Shown here piece after piece: positions 1-8,703 of a stretch of 64,000 nucleotides of DNA (the stretch's first letter is position 1; every line of letters starts with the position of its first letter). The notes beneath the pieces are model-generated. The model ran no database searches. It saw only the letters and a list, made by a program, of their open reading frames with translations, and was not told the DNA's origin. Source of the DNA: CAWBUW01 sp963792075 (GTDB lineage Bacteria > Chloroflexota > Anaerolineae > Anaerolineales > UBA4823); NCBI GenBank assembly GCA_963792075.1, contig CAWBUW010000002.1, forward strand, positions 682,001-746,000, read 5' to 3'. Position numbers and translations under genes: made by a program.

Positions 1-220
1 TAATTACTACTCCTTAACGTGATTTCAGGGTGCTAACAATTAGTATACGAAGAAATTCAGTATATATGCCCATTTGGTGATTTATACAGAATGGCTATAT
101 TACAGTAAATTTCCCTCTGCTAATCCACAACAGGCGGACTGAAATGATTATATATCCGTTTATATCTGCACGCAATAAAGATGGAACCCCCTGTTTCTTG
201 CGCGGTACCGGTTAGAGCAT
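1..220. other. AT-rich non-coding left edge
   Basis: These 220 bases lie downstream of the first minus-strand transporter and are visibly richer in A and T than the rest of the window. I see no convincing open frame, tRNA or clear terminator hairpin. It may be an upstream region of a gene beyond the left edge, but nothing in it supports a specific call. Confidence 0.4.
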
Positions 221-1615
221 CTAGGCTGCTTTAACCTGACCACGCGCGAATGAAGTGACTGCGCCGGTGGCCGCGATCACCGCGGCCACCACGAAGCTGT
301 ATTGGATGGCGCTGAAGAGGTGCGGGCTGCCCTGGGCGCTGGCGCGGCCCAAGAAAGTGGTGAAAATGGCGCCGGTCAACCCCACGCCCAACACCATGCC
401 CATGTTGCGCGCCGTGGCCAGCACGCCGGCGGCGATGCCCTGGCGGTGGCGCGGGGCGCTGCCCATCAGCGCGCTGTTATTCGGGGAGATGAACACGCCG
501 GTGCCGAACCCGACCACGGCTAAAGCCGCCATGACCTGTCCCATGGGCGAGGCCTCGCCCAACCGGGAGAGCAGCAGCGCTCCCGCGGCCAGCACCGCCA
601 TGCCGAACGCCGAGGGCAGCCGCGTGCCGATGCGATCCGAGATGGCGCCGCTCAAAGGCGCGACGATCGCCATGATCACGGGCTGCGCGGTCAGCACCAG
701 GCCCGCCTGCGCCGGCAGCAGATGGCGGCCTTCGATCAAGAAGAAGGGCATCAGGAACAGCACCGAATACACGGCGATGTAATTCAGCACCGCACTGCTC
801 ACCGTCAGGGCGAAGACGGGGACTTTGAACAGGCTCAGGTCGAGCATCGGCGCTGCGGAGCGGGTTTCCACAACCAGGAAGAGGAACAGGAGCAGGGCGG
901 CCGCGGCGAGCAGCCCCAGGATGGCGGGCGAGGCCCAACCCCAGGAATGACCCTGGTTCAAGCCCAGCAGCAGCGCCACCAGCCCGGCCAGGAAAAGCCC
1001 GGCGCCGGGCAGGTCAAACTTCTCGGTGGAATGGCTGCCATGATCGTCGGCGATAAACCGCCAGCCTGCCAGGATGGCTAACAGCGAGACGGGGATGTTG
1101 ATGAAAAAGACTGCCTGCCAGCCGAACCGGCCCGCCAGCCAGCCGCCCAGCGAGGGGCCCGCCGTCAGGCCCAGGTAGGTCATGGTGGCTTGCAAGCCGA
1201 GCGCCTGGCCGCGCCGCTCGGGCGGGAAGGCCTTGGTCAGGATGGCGGGAGAATTCGCGCTGAGCATGGCCGCGCCCAGCGCCTGTATGCCGCGCCAGGT
1301 CACCAGGAGGGGGATGTTGGTCGCCAGGCCGCAGGAAATAGACGATACCATGAAGATGCCAAACCCGGCCAGGTAAACGCGCTTATGCCCCTGCAGGTCG
1401 CCCAGCCGCCCGAAGGAGAGCAGCACCCCGCTGAGCACGAGCAGGTAGACCGTAACCACCCATTCGACCGCGGCCACCGAAGCCTGCATGCCCTGGCTGA
1501 CCAGAGGCAGGATGGTGTTCACCACGCTGGAATCCAGCGCGCCCATGAAGGTCCCCAGGCCAATGGCCAGCAGGACCAGGTATTGGGGCAGGAGGGCTTG
1601 CCTGGAGGTATTCAT
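221..1615 (-). CDS. MFS multidrug transporter, DHA2 (14-TM) family
   Basis: A 464-residue proton-driven drug exporter of the EmrB/QacA type, acting in the cytoplasmic membrane. The N-terminal third shows the family signatures: a GALDSSVVNTILP first helix, motif A (GRLGDLQGHKR) between helices 2 and 3, and the antiporter motif C around residues 150-160 (TAGPSLGGWLAG) followed by FFINIPV. Length and about 14 hydrophobic segments fit DHA2 rather than the 12-TM DHA1 family. The start lies 5 bases after the stop of the upstream transporter, so the two are probably one transcript; no strong Shine-Dalgarno is visible, which suggests coupled translation. The substrate cannot be inferred. Confidence 0.88.
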   Translation of the reverse strand: MNTSRQALLPQYLVLLAIGLGTFMGALDSSVVNTILPLVSQGMQASVAAVEWVVTVYLLVLSGVLLSFGRLGDLQGHKRVYLAGFGIFMVSSISCGLATNIPLLVTWRGIQALGAAMLSANSPAILTKAFPPERRGQALGLQATMTYLGLTAGPSLGGWLAGRFGWQAVFFINIPVSLLAILAGWRFIADDHGSHSTEKFDLPGAGLFLAGLVALLLGLNQGHSWGWASPAILGLLAAAALLLFLFLVVETRSAAPMLDLSLFKVPVFALTVSSAVLNYIAVYSVLFLMPFFLIEGRHLLPAQAGLVLTAQPVIMAIVAPLSGAISDRIGTRLPSAFGMAVLAAGALLLSRLGEASPMGQVMAALAVVGFGTGVFISPNNSALMGSAPRHRQGIAAGVLATARNMGMVLGVGLTGAIFTTFLGRASAQGSPHLFSAIQYSFVVAAVIAATGAVTSFARGQVKAA

Positions 1616-1620
1616 GCGGA

Positions 1621-2907
1621 TTATAGATTAGGGAGGGGCCGTTCCGGGCAGGGAGGCCGGTCAGCCATTTGACGCGGGTCGCGCAAAATGAAGATCAGCA
1701 CGCAAAACGTGACCAAGGCGCTGAACACTGCCACCCCGAAGGTCATCGAATAACCAACTTTGTCTGCCAGCCAGCCGCCTAAAAGCGGCGCCAGGATCGA
1801 GGTGGGCGCGGTGAGCGTGTTCGCCAGGCCGATGTAAGCCGGGCGGTCCTGCGCGCAGCCAAACTCCAAAGTCATGGACATCCCGATGGTCCAGTAAGCC
1901 ACCCCGGTGAGTCCGGCGAACAAGAAGATGAGGTAAAACCAGCCCAGCGAAGGCGCCCACAGCGCCAGGCCAGCGCTGACCACCGCGGCCATGGCGCCCG
2001 CGGCCAGGATCCTGCGGTGGCCGAAACGGTCCCCCAGCCCTCCCAACACCGGGTTGGCGATGATCTGGATCCCGGCCAGCACACCGGTCATCACGCCGGC
2101 AGTCTCTTCCTTCATGCCAAAGGTCTGCACAGCATAGACTGTATAGAAGCCGAACGCCATCGAAGCAAAGTTGAACAGGTTGCGCACGACCAGGAACCAA
2201 CGAAAATTCTTATCCTGGCGTAAAATCTGCGCGGACTGCGCCCAAAAACCGCCCCTTTGGGCGTCAGCGTTGTGCGGTTCAGAGTCCTCTTCTTTGGTCA
2301 TATTCAAGAAAAACCAGGAGGCGGTCATCCACAACCCGCTGAGCAAGAAGGAGAGGGTGAAATCGAGCGGCGAGGGCAGCCGCTGCAGCAGAACCCCGGA
2401 GACCAAAGCGCCAACGGCAAAGAACAGGTTGGACGCGGCTCCCTGCATGCCAAAGAAGGTGCCGCGCCGGTTGGCGGGCATGATCTTGGCGATCATGGTC
2501 TGCCAGGCGTTGGCAGTCACGCCGCCGCCCAGCCCCTGCCAGATCAGCAGGGTAAACGTGATCGCCAGCGCGAAAGGCGTGCTCAACACGCCCGTGCCGT
2601 ACAGCCAGGCGACCAGCGCCAGGCCGAAGAAAGGCGCCCGTTCGTTGATCGTCATCAGCATCACCAAAGGCTTGAAGCGCCTCTGGCGTGAGACGATATC
2701 TGCGGTGAACAACTGAGGCAACTGCCAGCCCACGTTGTGCACCGCGCCGATCAACCCGATCAGCAGCGCGGACTCGGTCATCGTATGGATGAAAAGGGGG
2801 ATAACGGTGACAAAGGAAGCAAATCCCAGCGCAATGCCAAAGAACCCGCCGTCCAGCAGGTTAACGATGAAGTTGTGGCGCAGGGTTTTGTCGATATTTT
2901 TGAACAT
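1621..2907 (-). CDS. MFS transporter, 12-TM
   Basis: A 428-residue major facilitator protein with about 12 hydrophobic segments. It begins MFKNIDKTLRHNFIVNLLDG and has an MFS-like loop (LGDRFGHRR) between helices near residue 290. It is not closely related to its downstream neighbour and lacks the DHA2 motif C, so the two are unlikely to be halves of one duplication. It resembles the broad group of MFS proteins of unknown substrate found next to sugar or drug loci. A perfect 16-bp inverted repeat sits 12 bases upstream of the start and may be its operator or a leader hairpin. Function beyond transport is not assigned. Confidence 0.8.
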   Translation of the reverse strand: MFKNIDKTLRHNFIVNLLDGGFFGIALGFASFVTVIPLFIHTMTESALLIGLIGAVHNVGWQLPQLFTADIVSRQRRFKPLVMLMTINERAPFFGLALVAWLYGTGVLSTPFALAITFTLLIWQGLGGGVTANAWQTMIAKIMPANRRGTFFGMQGAASNLFFAVGALVSGVLLQRLPSPLDFTLSFLLSGLWMTASWFFLNMTKEEDSEPHNADAQRGGFWAQSAQILRQDKNFRWFLVVRNLFNFASMAFGFYTVYAVQTFGMKEETAGVMTGVLAGIQIIANPVLGGLGDRFGHRRILAAGAMAAVVSAGLALWAPSLGWFYLIFLFAGLTGVAYWTIGMSMTLEFGCAQDRPAYIGLANTLTAPTSILAPLLGGWLADKVGYSMTFGVAVFSALVTFCVLIFILRDPRQMADRPPCPERPLPNL

Positions 2908-2918
2908 CTTAAATCACC

Positions 2919-2955
2919 ATCAGGGTTTGTGCAATTGGATTGCACAAACCCTGAT
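2919..2955. promoter_or_regulatory. Perfect 16-bp inverted repeat upstream of MFS gene
   Basis: Arms at 2919-2934 and 2940-2955 are exact reverse complements separated by TTGGA. The dyad lies 12 bases upstream of the ATG of the MFS gene at 2907, where an operator or a 5' leader hairpin would be expected. No regulator gene is adjacent. It does not share the triloop of the other hairpins in the window. Confidence 0.5.
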
Positions 2956-2987
2956 TTTAACATGATATTTCTTCAATAAGGGAAAAT

Positions 2988-3026
2988 GGGGGCATCGAGT
3001 GGGGCTTTGCCCCACTCGATGCCCCC
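2988..3026 (-). terminator. 18-bp perfect hairpin, probable terminator of the ferritin-like gene
   Basis: Arms 2988-3005 and 3009-3026 pair perfectly around a TTT loop, with apex GCTTTGC. Read on the minus strand, the hairpin follows the stop at 3039 and is followed by a short T-rich stretch (ATTTTCCC), as in intrinsic terminators. It belongs to the triloop hairpin family described in the findings. Confidence 0.6.
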
Positions 3027-3038
3027 AAGCCCCCTATT

Positions 3039-3533
3039 TTATCCGCCCCAGGGCATGTTGGCGTACTGCTCGAAGGCTTTATCATGGAACATACGGAAGA
3101 GCTGTTCGTGACCGCGTTCCCAATGACCGAGCATTTCCAGCACCTGCCTGGCTTCGCCTTCGGTCTTGCTGGCTGCCATCTCGTAGAACTCGGCGAAGTC
3201 GCGCTCGATCAGGTAGGCCATGCGCAGCACGGGCAGGTCGGGTACCATGGCTTCGATGACCGTCTGCTCCACGCCTTCTGAAATAGCGCGGCGAGAGAAG
3301 AAGGAGTCCTCGGCCTTCAGGTCAGCCACTACCTGGCCGGCGGACCGGCCCTGGTCCAGCGCCTTGATCATGCTTTCGATGAAATTAATGTGTTTTTGTT
3401 CCTCGCCGGCAAGCTGGCGGAAAGCGCCCTGGGCAGCGGCGTGGTGCAGCCGCTCGGCATTGGTGAGGAAGAAATTCTTGCCTTCGTGCTCGCGCTGCAG
3501 GGCGTATTCGTAAATTTTTCGAATATCCATCAT
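3039..3533 (-). CDS. Ferritin-like/rubrerythrin-type diiron protein
   Basis: A 164-residue four-helix-bundle protein. Likely iron ligands are seen in helix 1 (REHEGKNFF), helix 2 (EEQKHINF), helix 3 (ERDFAEFYE) and helix 4 (ERGHEQLF), the ExxH spacing of the ferritin-like/rubrerythrin superfamily. It lacks the C-terminal rubredoxin domain of classical rubrerythrin. Such proteins usually handle peroxide or iron in anaerobes. It follows the formate dehydrogenase genes on the same strand, separated by a 64-bp repeat, so it may be co-transcribed, and it ends at a strong hairpin. A Shine-Dalgarno-like AGGAGA lies just upstream of the double ATG start. Confidence 0.8.
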   Translation of the reverse strand: MMDIRKIYEYALQREHEGKNFFLTNAERLHHAAAQGAFRQLAGEEQKHINFIESMIKALDQGRSAGQVVADLKAEDSFFSRRAISEGVEQTVIEAMVPDLPVLRMAYLIERDFAEFYEMAASKTEGEARQVLEMLGHWERGHEQLFRMFHDKAFEQYANMPWGG

Positions 3534-3550
3534 CTTCTCCTATTTTCAGG

Positions 3551-3614
3551 GGCTGTCCCAAAAGAAGCTTTTGGGGGCAGCCTACCGCCACAAAAAAGTC
3601 CTTTTTGGACAGCC
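3551..3614. repeat. Degenerate GGCTGTCC-ended palindromic element
   Basis: The segment begins GGCTGTCC and ends with the inverse GGACAGCC, the same termini as the two 115-bp elements at 45163 and 55004. It is shorter (64 bp), has an internal imperfect hairpin (CCCAAAAG/CTTTTGGG around AAG) and lies between fdhA and the ferritin-like gene. It looks like a decayed or deleted member of a MITE-like family. Confidence 0.55.
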
Positions 3615-3621
3615 GCTAGAA

Positions 3622-6399
3622 CTAGTCTGACGGCACGCTTTCGACCTTAACTGCGCACACCTTGTACTCCGGTATCTTTGATATTGGGTCAAGGGCGGCG
3701 ATGGTGAGCTCGTTAGCCGACGCCTCGGGGAAGTGGAAGTTGGCATAGACCATGCCGGGTGGGACACGGTCGGTGACCCAGGCCTCGGCCACGATGCTGC
3801 CGCGGCGTGAGGTAACGCGTACTTTTTTGTGCCCGTTGATGTCGATCTTTTCAGCATCCAAGGGATTGATCTCGACTAACGCATTGCCATAGATTTCCAT
3901 GAGGCCGCTGGCACGGCGGGTCATTTCGCCGCCATGATAGTGGTACAGCACGCGCCCGGTGTTCAAGAACATGGGGTATTCGTCATTGGGCAGCTCGGCC
4001 GGTGGAACGTGTTCGATGGGCATGAATTTACCGCGCCCACGCGAGAACTGTTTGGCATGCAGGATGGGCGTACCAGGATGCTCGGTGGTGGGGCAAGGCC
4101 AGAACAGTCCTTTCCCATTTTCCAGGCGCTCAAAGGTAATGCCGGCATAAGACGGGGTGAGCGCATTGATCTCGGTCATGATCGCCTGGGTATCTGGGTA
4201 ATCCCAGCTTGCGAAGGGGCCTTCAACGACCAACCGGCCTTCACCCGCCAGGATGCGCTTCGCTATTTCGGCGATAATCCACCAATCGGGGCGAGAGTCA
4301 CCTACCGGCTCGATGGCTTTGTGCACCATCTGTACACGGCGTTCGGTGTTGGTGAAGGTGCCGGTCTTTTCGGCGAAGGAAGTGCCCGGCAGGAGCACAT
4401 CCGCATACGGGGAGGTCTCGGAAGGGAAGATCTCTTCCAGCACGATAAAATCGGCTGCTTCGAGGCAGTGCCGGATGTGGGCTGTGTCGGGGTCGGACAT
4501 GACCGGGTCTTCGCCCAGGATATACAGCGCCTTGACGCGGCCGTCCACCAGGCCGGGGATCATCTCGGTCACGGTGAGGCCCACTTTGAGGGATGAGGTT
4601 GCACCCCAGGCAGCCTGGAATTTCTTTTGGGTTTCTTCGTTGACCACGGTCTGGTAAGCCGGGTAAACGTTGGGCAGGCCACCCATATCGCAAGCGCCCT
4701 GGACATTATTCTGGCCGCGCAGTGGGTTGACACCGCTGCCCGGTTTGCCCATGTTCCCCAAAAGCATTTGCAGGTTGGCCAGGCTCATCACGTTGCGGAC
4801 GCCGGTGATGTGCTGCGTGATCCCCATCGCCCAGATGACGGCCGACGGGCGGTTGGCTGCCAGGATTTCGGCGGCCTGGTAAAGCTTTTCCACGGGAACG
4901 CCCGTGATTTCCGCCGCTTTTTCCGGCGGATAGCGCAGGACAGTTTCTTTAAATTCGTCGAAGCCTTCGCAGCGCTCTTCGATGAAGAGCTTATCTTCCC
5001 AGCCTTTTTCCAGGATAATATACATCAACCCGTTGATCAGGGCGATGTCGGTGCCGGGTTTTTGCTGTAAATGCAGCACAGCATATTCGGTAATTTCGAT
5101 CTTGCGTGGATCGGCAACGACAATCTTGAGGCCGCGCTGGTTGACGGCGCGGCGGAGCAGGGTGCCAAAGACGGGGTGCTGCTCGGTGGTATTGGAGCCA
5201 ATGATCAATGCCGCCTGGGCAGCATTGGCGACGTCCTCCATCGTGTTGGACATAGCGCCCGAGCCAAAGGAAGTGGCCAGACCGGCCACGGTGCTGGAGT
5301 GTCAGAGACGGGCGCAGTGGTCTATATTGTTGGTCCCGACCACCTGGCGGGCGAGCTTATTCATCAAGTAGTTTTCTTCGTTGAGGCACTTGGCGCTGGT
5401 GAGCACGCCGACCGAGTCGGGGCCAGAGGTGTTGCGCGTGCCACGCAGTTTACCGGCGGTAATCGAGAGGGCTGTGTCCCAGTCCGTCTCGACCCACTCC
5501 CAGCCCGCACCGTGGAGCGATTTTTGCCCTCCCTCCAGCAGGTAACGGCGCACTTTAGGCCGCGCCAGGCGGTCCGGGTGATGAATGAAATCGTAACCAT
5601 AGCGGCCTTTGACGCACAGGGCCATCCCGTTGACCGGGGCGTCCGGGTTCGAGGTAACCCCAATGACCTTGCCATCCTTCACGTTCAAGTCTAACTGGCA
5701 GCCGACCCCACAATAGGTGCAGGTGGTTTTGACTTTCTTGACCTGGTGGGTGCGCCCTTTGCCATAGGACATCTTATCGCTCAAAGCGCCCGTGGGACAG
5801 TAAGCGGCGCACTGGCCGCAGGATTCGCAGCGCGCGTCGAGCATGGTGGTATCCGCGCCGGCAACGATCTTTTCTTCGAAACCACGGTAAGCCACACCCC
5901 AAACGTTGCGCCCCTGGATTTCAGCGCAGGCCAGCACGCAGCGGCGGCACAGGATGCATTTGTTGAAATCCACGCGGACAAACGGATTGGGGTCGCTGTC
6001 CGGCACATAGCGTGTGCCCTTGCTGCCCCATTGGGGAACTTCTACCTTGTAATCATAGGCCAGGTCTTGCAGCTCGCAAGAACCGCTGGCGTCGCACACC
6101 AGGCAGTCTTGAGGGTGATTGGCCAGCATTAATTCCAGCGTCAGCTTGCGGGAGCGCATGGTGCGCTCGCTGCGCGTTTGGATCTCCATGCCTTCCCAAA
6201 CCGGTGTCACGCAGGCTGCCTGCAGGAAACGCTGTTTGGTCACCTCAACCACGCAGATGCGGCAGTTCCCACTGGGAGTCAGGTCCTTATGGTAGCACAG
6301 CGTGGGGATATGGATCCCATGTTCTCGGGCTGCCTGTAAGATGGTTTGTCCTGTGCGGGCTTCGACAGGAACGCCATCAATCGAGATTTTCACAGTCAT
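3622..6399 (-). CDS. fdhA: Selenocysteine-containing formate dehydrogenase, catalytic subunit
   Basis: Oxidises formate to CO2 at a molybdenum/tungsten bis-pterin site and passes electrons through Fe-S clusters to the NuoF-like subunit. Read through an in-frame TGA (5304-5302) the product is 925 residues. Order: 2Fe-2S domain (C35, C46, C49, C63), NuoG-like 4Fe-4S site (H95, C99, C102, C108), two ferredoxin 4Fe-4S motifs (C148-C158; C191-C201), the Mo-adjacent cluster (C227, C230, C234, C262), then the catalytic domain and dinucleotide-binding C-terminus. TGA is codon 366 in HCARL-U-HSSTVAGL, exactly where this family has Sec or Cys. The ATG at 6399 is preferred over the longer frame because it follows TAAGGAG. 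Without readthrough it would appear as two unrelated halves. Confidence 0.93.
5273..5304 (-). promoter_or_regulatory. UGA selenocysteine codon with SECIS-like hairpin
   Basis: On the minus strand the TGA at 5304-5302 is followed after 12 bases by a perfect 6-bp stem GTGGCC/GGCCAC (5289-5284, 5278-5273) closing the loop GGTCT. The E. coli fdhF SECIS has its GGUC apical loop at nearly the same distance from UGA. Position, spacing and loop match a bacterial SECIS recruiting SelB; function is inferred. Confidence 0.85.
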
Positions 6400-6422
6400 A
6401 GACCACTCCTTAATATTGTTGT

Positions 6423-6470
6423 GGGTGGTGTATGTGCGGGCGGCGTACGCCGCCCGCACATACACCACCC
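6423..6470. repeat. 48-nt perfect palindrome between nuoF-like gene and fdhA
   Basis: Two 24-bp arms (6423-6446 and 6447-6470) are exact reverse complements with no spacer. It occupies almost the whole gap between the stop of the nuoF-like gene (6476) and the fdhA start, inside what looks like one operon. As RNA it would form a very long hairpin just after the nuoF stop and 24 bases before the fdhA start, so it could stabilise the upstream message or attenuate fdhA expression. Confidence 0.75.
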
Positions 6471-6475
6471 AAGCA

Positions 6476-7870
6476 TTAACTTTTGGCTGCCGCGAACTCA
6501 CCCGCAAACTGTAAGAGCGCTGAATTCATTGGGATGGGCACAGACTGCCCCAGCCCGCAGAAAGATGAGCTGAGCATCACGTCCGAGAGCGCCTGCAATT
6601 CGGCGGCATCGCCCGGCTGGATGTCGCCTTCAGCCATGCGGGACAGGATTTCAAAGGCGCGCCAGGTCCCCACCCGGCAGGGGGTACACTTCCCGCAGGA
6701 TTCGGCCGCAAAGAAGCGCAGCTCCTCGCGCAGGAACGCCACAACCGAGATCGATTGGTCGCAGACCAGGCACGCGCCGGCCCCCAGGCCCACCCCTTTT
6801 TGCCCCGAAGCGTAATCCATGGGCACATCCATCAGCGAGGGGGGCACGATCGTGCCGGCTGCGCCACCGGTGAGGGCGAATTTGAAAGTCGAGGAGGGCA
6901 GCATCCCGCCTCCATAATCCTCGATCACCTGGCGCAAGGTGAGACCGTAAGGCGCTTCGAACATCCCAGGCCGGTTGACGTGCCCTAAGACCATGTAGAG
7001 CTTCGTCCCGGCAGTGGGATAACTGCTCAAGCCTTTGTACCAGGCGGCGCCGTTGCTTAGTATAGCCGGCACGGCAGAATAGGACTCCACGTTGTTGACC
7101 AACGAGGGGCAGCCCAGGTAGCCATAGGTGGGCGGGTAGGGCGGGCGCAGGCGCGGCTCGCCGCGTTTGCCCTCCAGCAATTCGATCAACGCCGTTTCTT
7201 CACCGCAGATATATGCCCCGGCGCCCAGATGGACATGGATGTGGAATGAGAAACCAGATCCCTGGATGTTATCACCCAGGTATCCTTTTTCCTCGGCTTG
7301 ATGGACGGCGCGCTCCAGCCTTTCAGCCTGGTGTGCATACTCGCCGCGGATATAAATAAATCCTTCCTGCGCGCCGCAAGCATAACCGGCAATGGCCATC
7401 CCCTCCAGAATCTGATGGGGATTGGTATCGATCAAGACGCGGTCCTTGAAGATGAGAGGCTCGGACTCGTCCGCGTTGCACAGAATGTATTTGGGAGTGC
7501 GCTCGGCCTGGAAGACAAAGCGCCATTTGCGCCCGACGGGGAAACCTGCCCCCCCGCGCCCGGACAGGCCCGAGGCTTCCACCTCACTCAGCACAGCTTC
7601 CGGCGAGCGGGCCAGCGCCTGTTTCAGGCCAGCGTACGCCCCGTGGTCGAGGGCCGAAGCGATGGAATCGGGATCAATTTTCCCTGCGTTTGCCAGCATC
7701 ACGCGCAGCTCGCCGGGGCGAGGCTGCGTATAATCGGTGGGAACGCCCCGCCAACCCTGGCACACCTTCTCTACGTCCTGTGCCGTTACCGGGCCGGCTT
7801 GTTCAGCGTTGACCAGCATCGAGGGGCGCGATCGCACATGCCCAGGCAGCTCGTCCGTTCTAGGGTCCAT
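6476..7870 (-). CDS. NuoF-like FMN/Fe-S NAD-reducing subunit (fused to the end of a NuoE domain)
   Basis: Transfers electrons from the formate dehydrogenase to NAD via FMN and a 4Fe-4S cluster. Visible: FMN/NADH-binding GRGGAGFPVGRKW, ICNADESEP-type segment (LCNADESEP), GAGAYICGEETALIELLEG, and the cluster motif SCGKCTPCRVGT. The first ~50 residues are not NuoF: PSMLVNAEQAGPVTAQDVEK matches the normal C-terminal end of a NuoE protein. The upstream NuoE frame breaks just before that point, so the original gene was probably one NuoE-NuoF fusion now split by a one-base shift in a four-C run (plus-strand G4 at 7823-7826). True NuoF homology begins near residue 50. Confidence 0.88.
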   Translation of the reverse strand: MDPRTDELPGHVRSRPSMLVNAEQAGPVTAQDVEKVCQGWRGVPTDYTQPRPGELRVMLANAGKIDPDSIASALDHGAYAGLKQALARSPEAVLSEVEASGLSGRGGAGFPVGRKWRFVFQAERTPKYILCNADESEPLIFKDRVLIDTNPHQILEGMAIAGYACGAQEGFIYIRGEYAHQAERLERAVHQAEEKGYLGDNIQGSGFSFHIHVHLGAGAYICGEETALIELLEGKRGEPRLRPPYPPTYGYLGCPSLVNNVESYSAVPAILSNGAAWYKGLSSYPTAGTKLYMVLGHVNRPGMFEAPYGLTLRQVIEDYGGGMLPSSTFKFALTGGAAGTIVPPSLMDVPMDYASGQKGVGLGAGACLVCDQSISVVAFLREELRFFAAESCGKCTPCRVGTWRAFEILSRMAEGDIQPGDAAELQALSDVMLSSSFCGLGQSVPIPMNSALLQFAGEFAAAKS

Positions 7871-8199
7871 TCCGGGTCTGCGCCGGCAAGCGCATCGAGC
7901 GCGTGGCGCGTTTCAGCAGCGCGTTTCAGCCAACATACCGGGCCATCACAAACCCGCAGGACATTCTTGCGCGGGGCAAGGGACAGCATCGAATAGAATG
8001 TGGCCACCCCGAAAGCTTTGTTGGCGGGCAGCCGCAGGGCGTGGGCTGCACCGGTAATCGTCTCGGGAGTCAGGCCGCCGTGCAGGGCATCGAGGTCGCG
8101 CAGCACTTCCAGGACGGCCTTCGGATCGCCCCCGTGATGGGCGGCGACGGCCGCGATTTCCGGGGCGACCGGTTTGATTTGGCTTTTGCGATTGGGCAT
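7786..8199 (-). CDS. NuoE-like 2Fe-2S subunit, N-terminal part (frameshifted into NuoF)
   Basis: A thioredoxin-like 2Fe-2S protein of the NuoE/FdsG family, partner of the NuoF-like domain in NAD-linked formate dehydrogenases. It has the ligand pairs VCDGPVCW and TSCLGMCDRAP. After CDRAP the frame runs into an unrelated tail (RCWSTLNKPAR), whereas the expected continuation SMLVNAE is found in the +1 frame inside the next gene. Adding one C at the C4 run restores a single reading frame of about 574 residues, the sum of NuoE and NuoF. A near-perfect Shine-Dalgarno (ACAGGAGGAC) precedes the ATG at 8199. Either a fusion gene with a sequencing or true indel, or two overlapping genes; the former is favoured. 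Confidence 0.85.
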   Translation of the reverse strand: MPNRKSQIKPVAPEIAAVAAHHGGDPKAVLEVLRDLDALHGGLTPETITGAAHALRLPANKAFGVATFYSMLSLAPRKNVLRVCDGPVCWLKRAAETRHALDALAGADPEWTLERTSCLGMCDRAPRCWSTLNKPAR

Positions 8200-8256
8200 A
8201 GGGAGTCCTCCTGTTTCGCGTGACAGGTTGCTTGGGGTGGTGAATCTTTGCAGCGT

Positions 8257-8703
8257 TTAAAGGTTCCCTGGGGTCGACTCCAAGGAGTTGGCCGCAGCAG
8301 GTAGGTGATCTTCCGGTGGGGAAGAAAGGATCCTGTGGGGATGCGTATAGACATTGAAGCGGTCGCGCCGGGCATAACCGATCAAGGTGATCCCCCACCT
8401 GTCAGCCAGGTCAATGGCTAAGGAACTGGGCGAGGTGCGAGAGATGACTACATCCGCCCCCAACCGGGCTGTTTTTTGCAGCATTTCGGAGCTGACCCGG
8501 CCGGTGGTCAAAAGAATCCGGCGCTCGGGCCGGATGTCTTCCAGCAGGCAGCGCCCGGCGATCTTGTCCAGCGTATTATGCCGTCCGATATCTTCGGCAA
8601 CCACCAAGAGGCGCTGGCCATCCGAGAGCGCGGAGGTGTGCACACCGCCCGATTGGCGGTATAAATCCTGCGCTTCGAAGACGAGCTGGATCAAAGCGGT
8701 CAC
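8257..8703 (-). CDS. fdhD: Formate dehydrogenase accessory protein FdhD, C-terminal fragment
   Basis: FdhD transfers sulfur to the molybdenum cofactor of formate dehydrogenases. This frame holds the C-terminal half: YRQSGGVHTSAL, VVAEDIGRHNTLDKIAG and a TTGRVSSEM segment, all FdhD signatures. The true continuation extends upstream of the first ATG: in the same frame the codons before it read NGATLHPQQV and join the N-terminal fragment. The break is at a seven-C run (plus-strand G7, 8735-8741); one extra C would join the halves. FdhD is needed by the FdhA encoded just downstream, so I regard the gene as probably functional in the organism. Confidence 0.85.
   Translation of the reverse strand: MTALIQLVFEAQDLYRQSGGVHTSALSDGQRLLVVAEDIGRHNTLDKIAGRCLLEDIRPERRILLTTGRVSSEMLQKTARLGADVVISRTSPSSLAIDLADRWGITLIGYARRDRFNVYTHPHRILSSPPEDHLPAAANSLESTPGNL

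Noticed and set aside
1..220. tRNA or small RNA in the AT-rich edge
   Set aside because: No cloverleaf-like arms or T-loop consensus could be found by eye.
3622..5289. Separate formate dehydrogenase gene starting at a GTG at 5289
   Set aside because: That GTG is internal to the SECIS stem, and the sequence joins the upstream half across the Sec UGA; there is no ribosome site.
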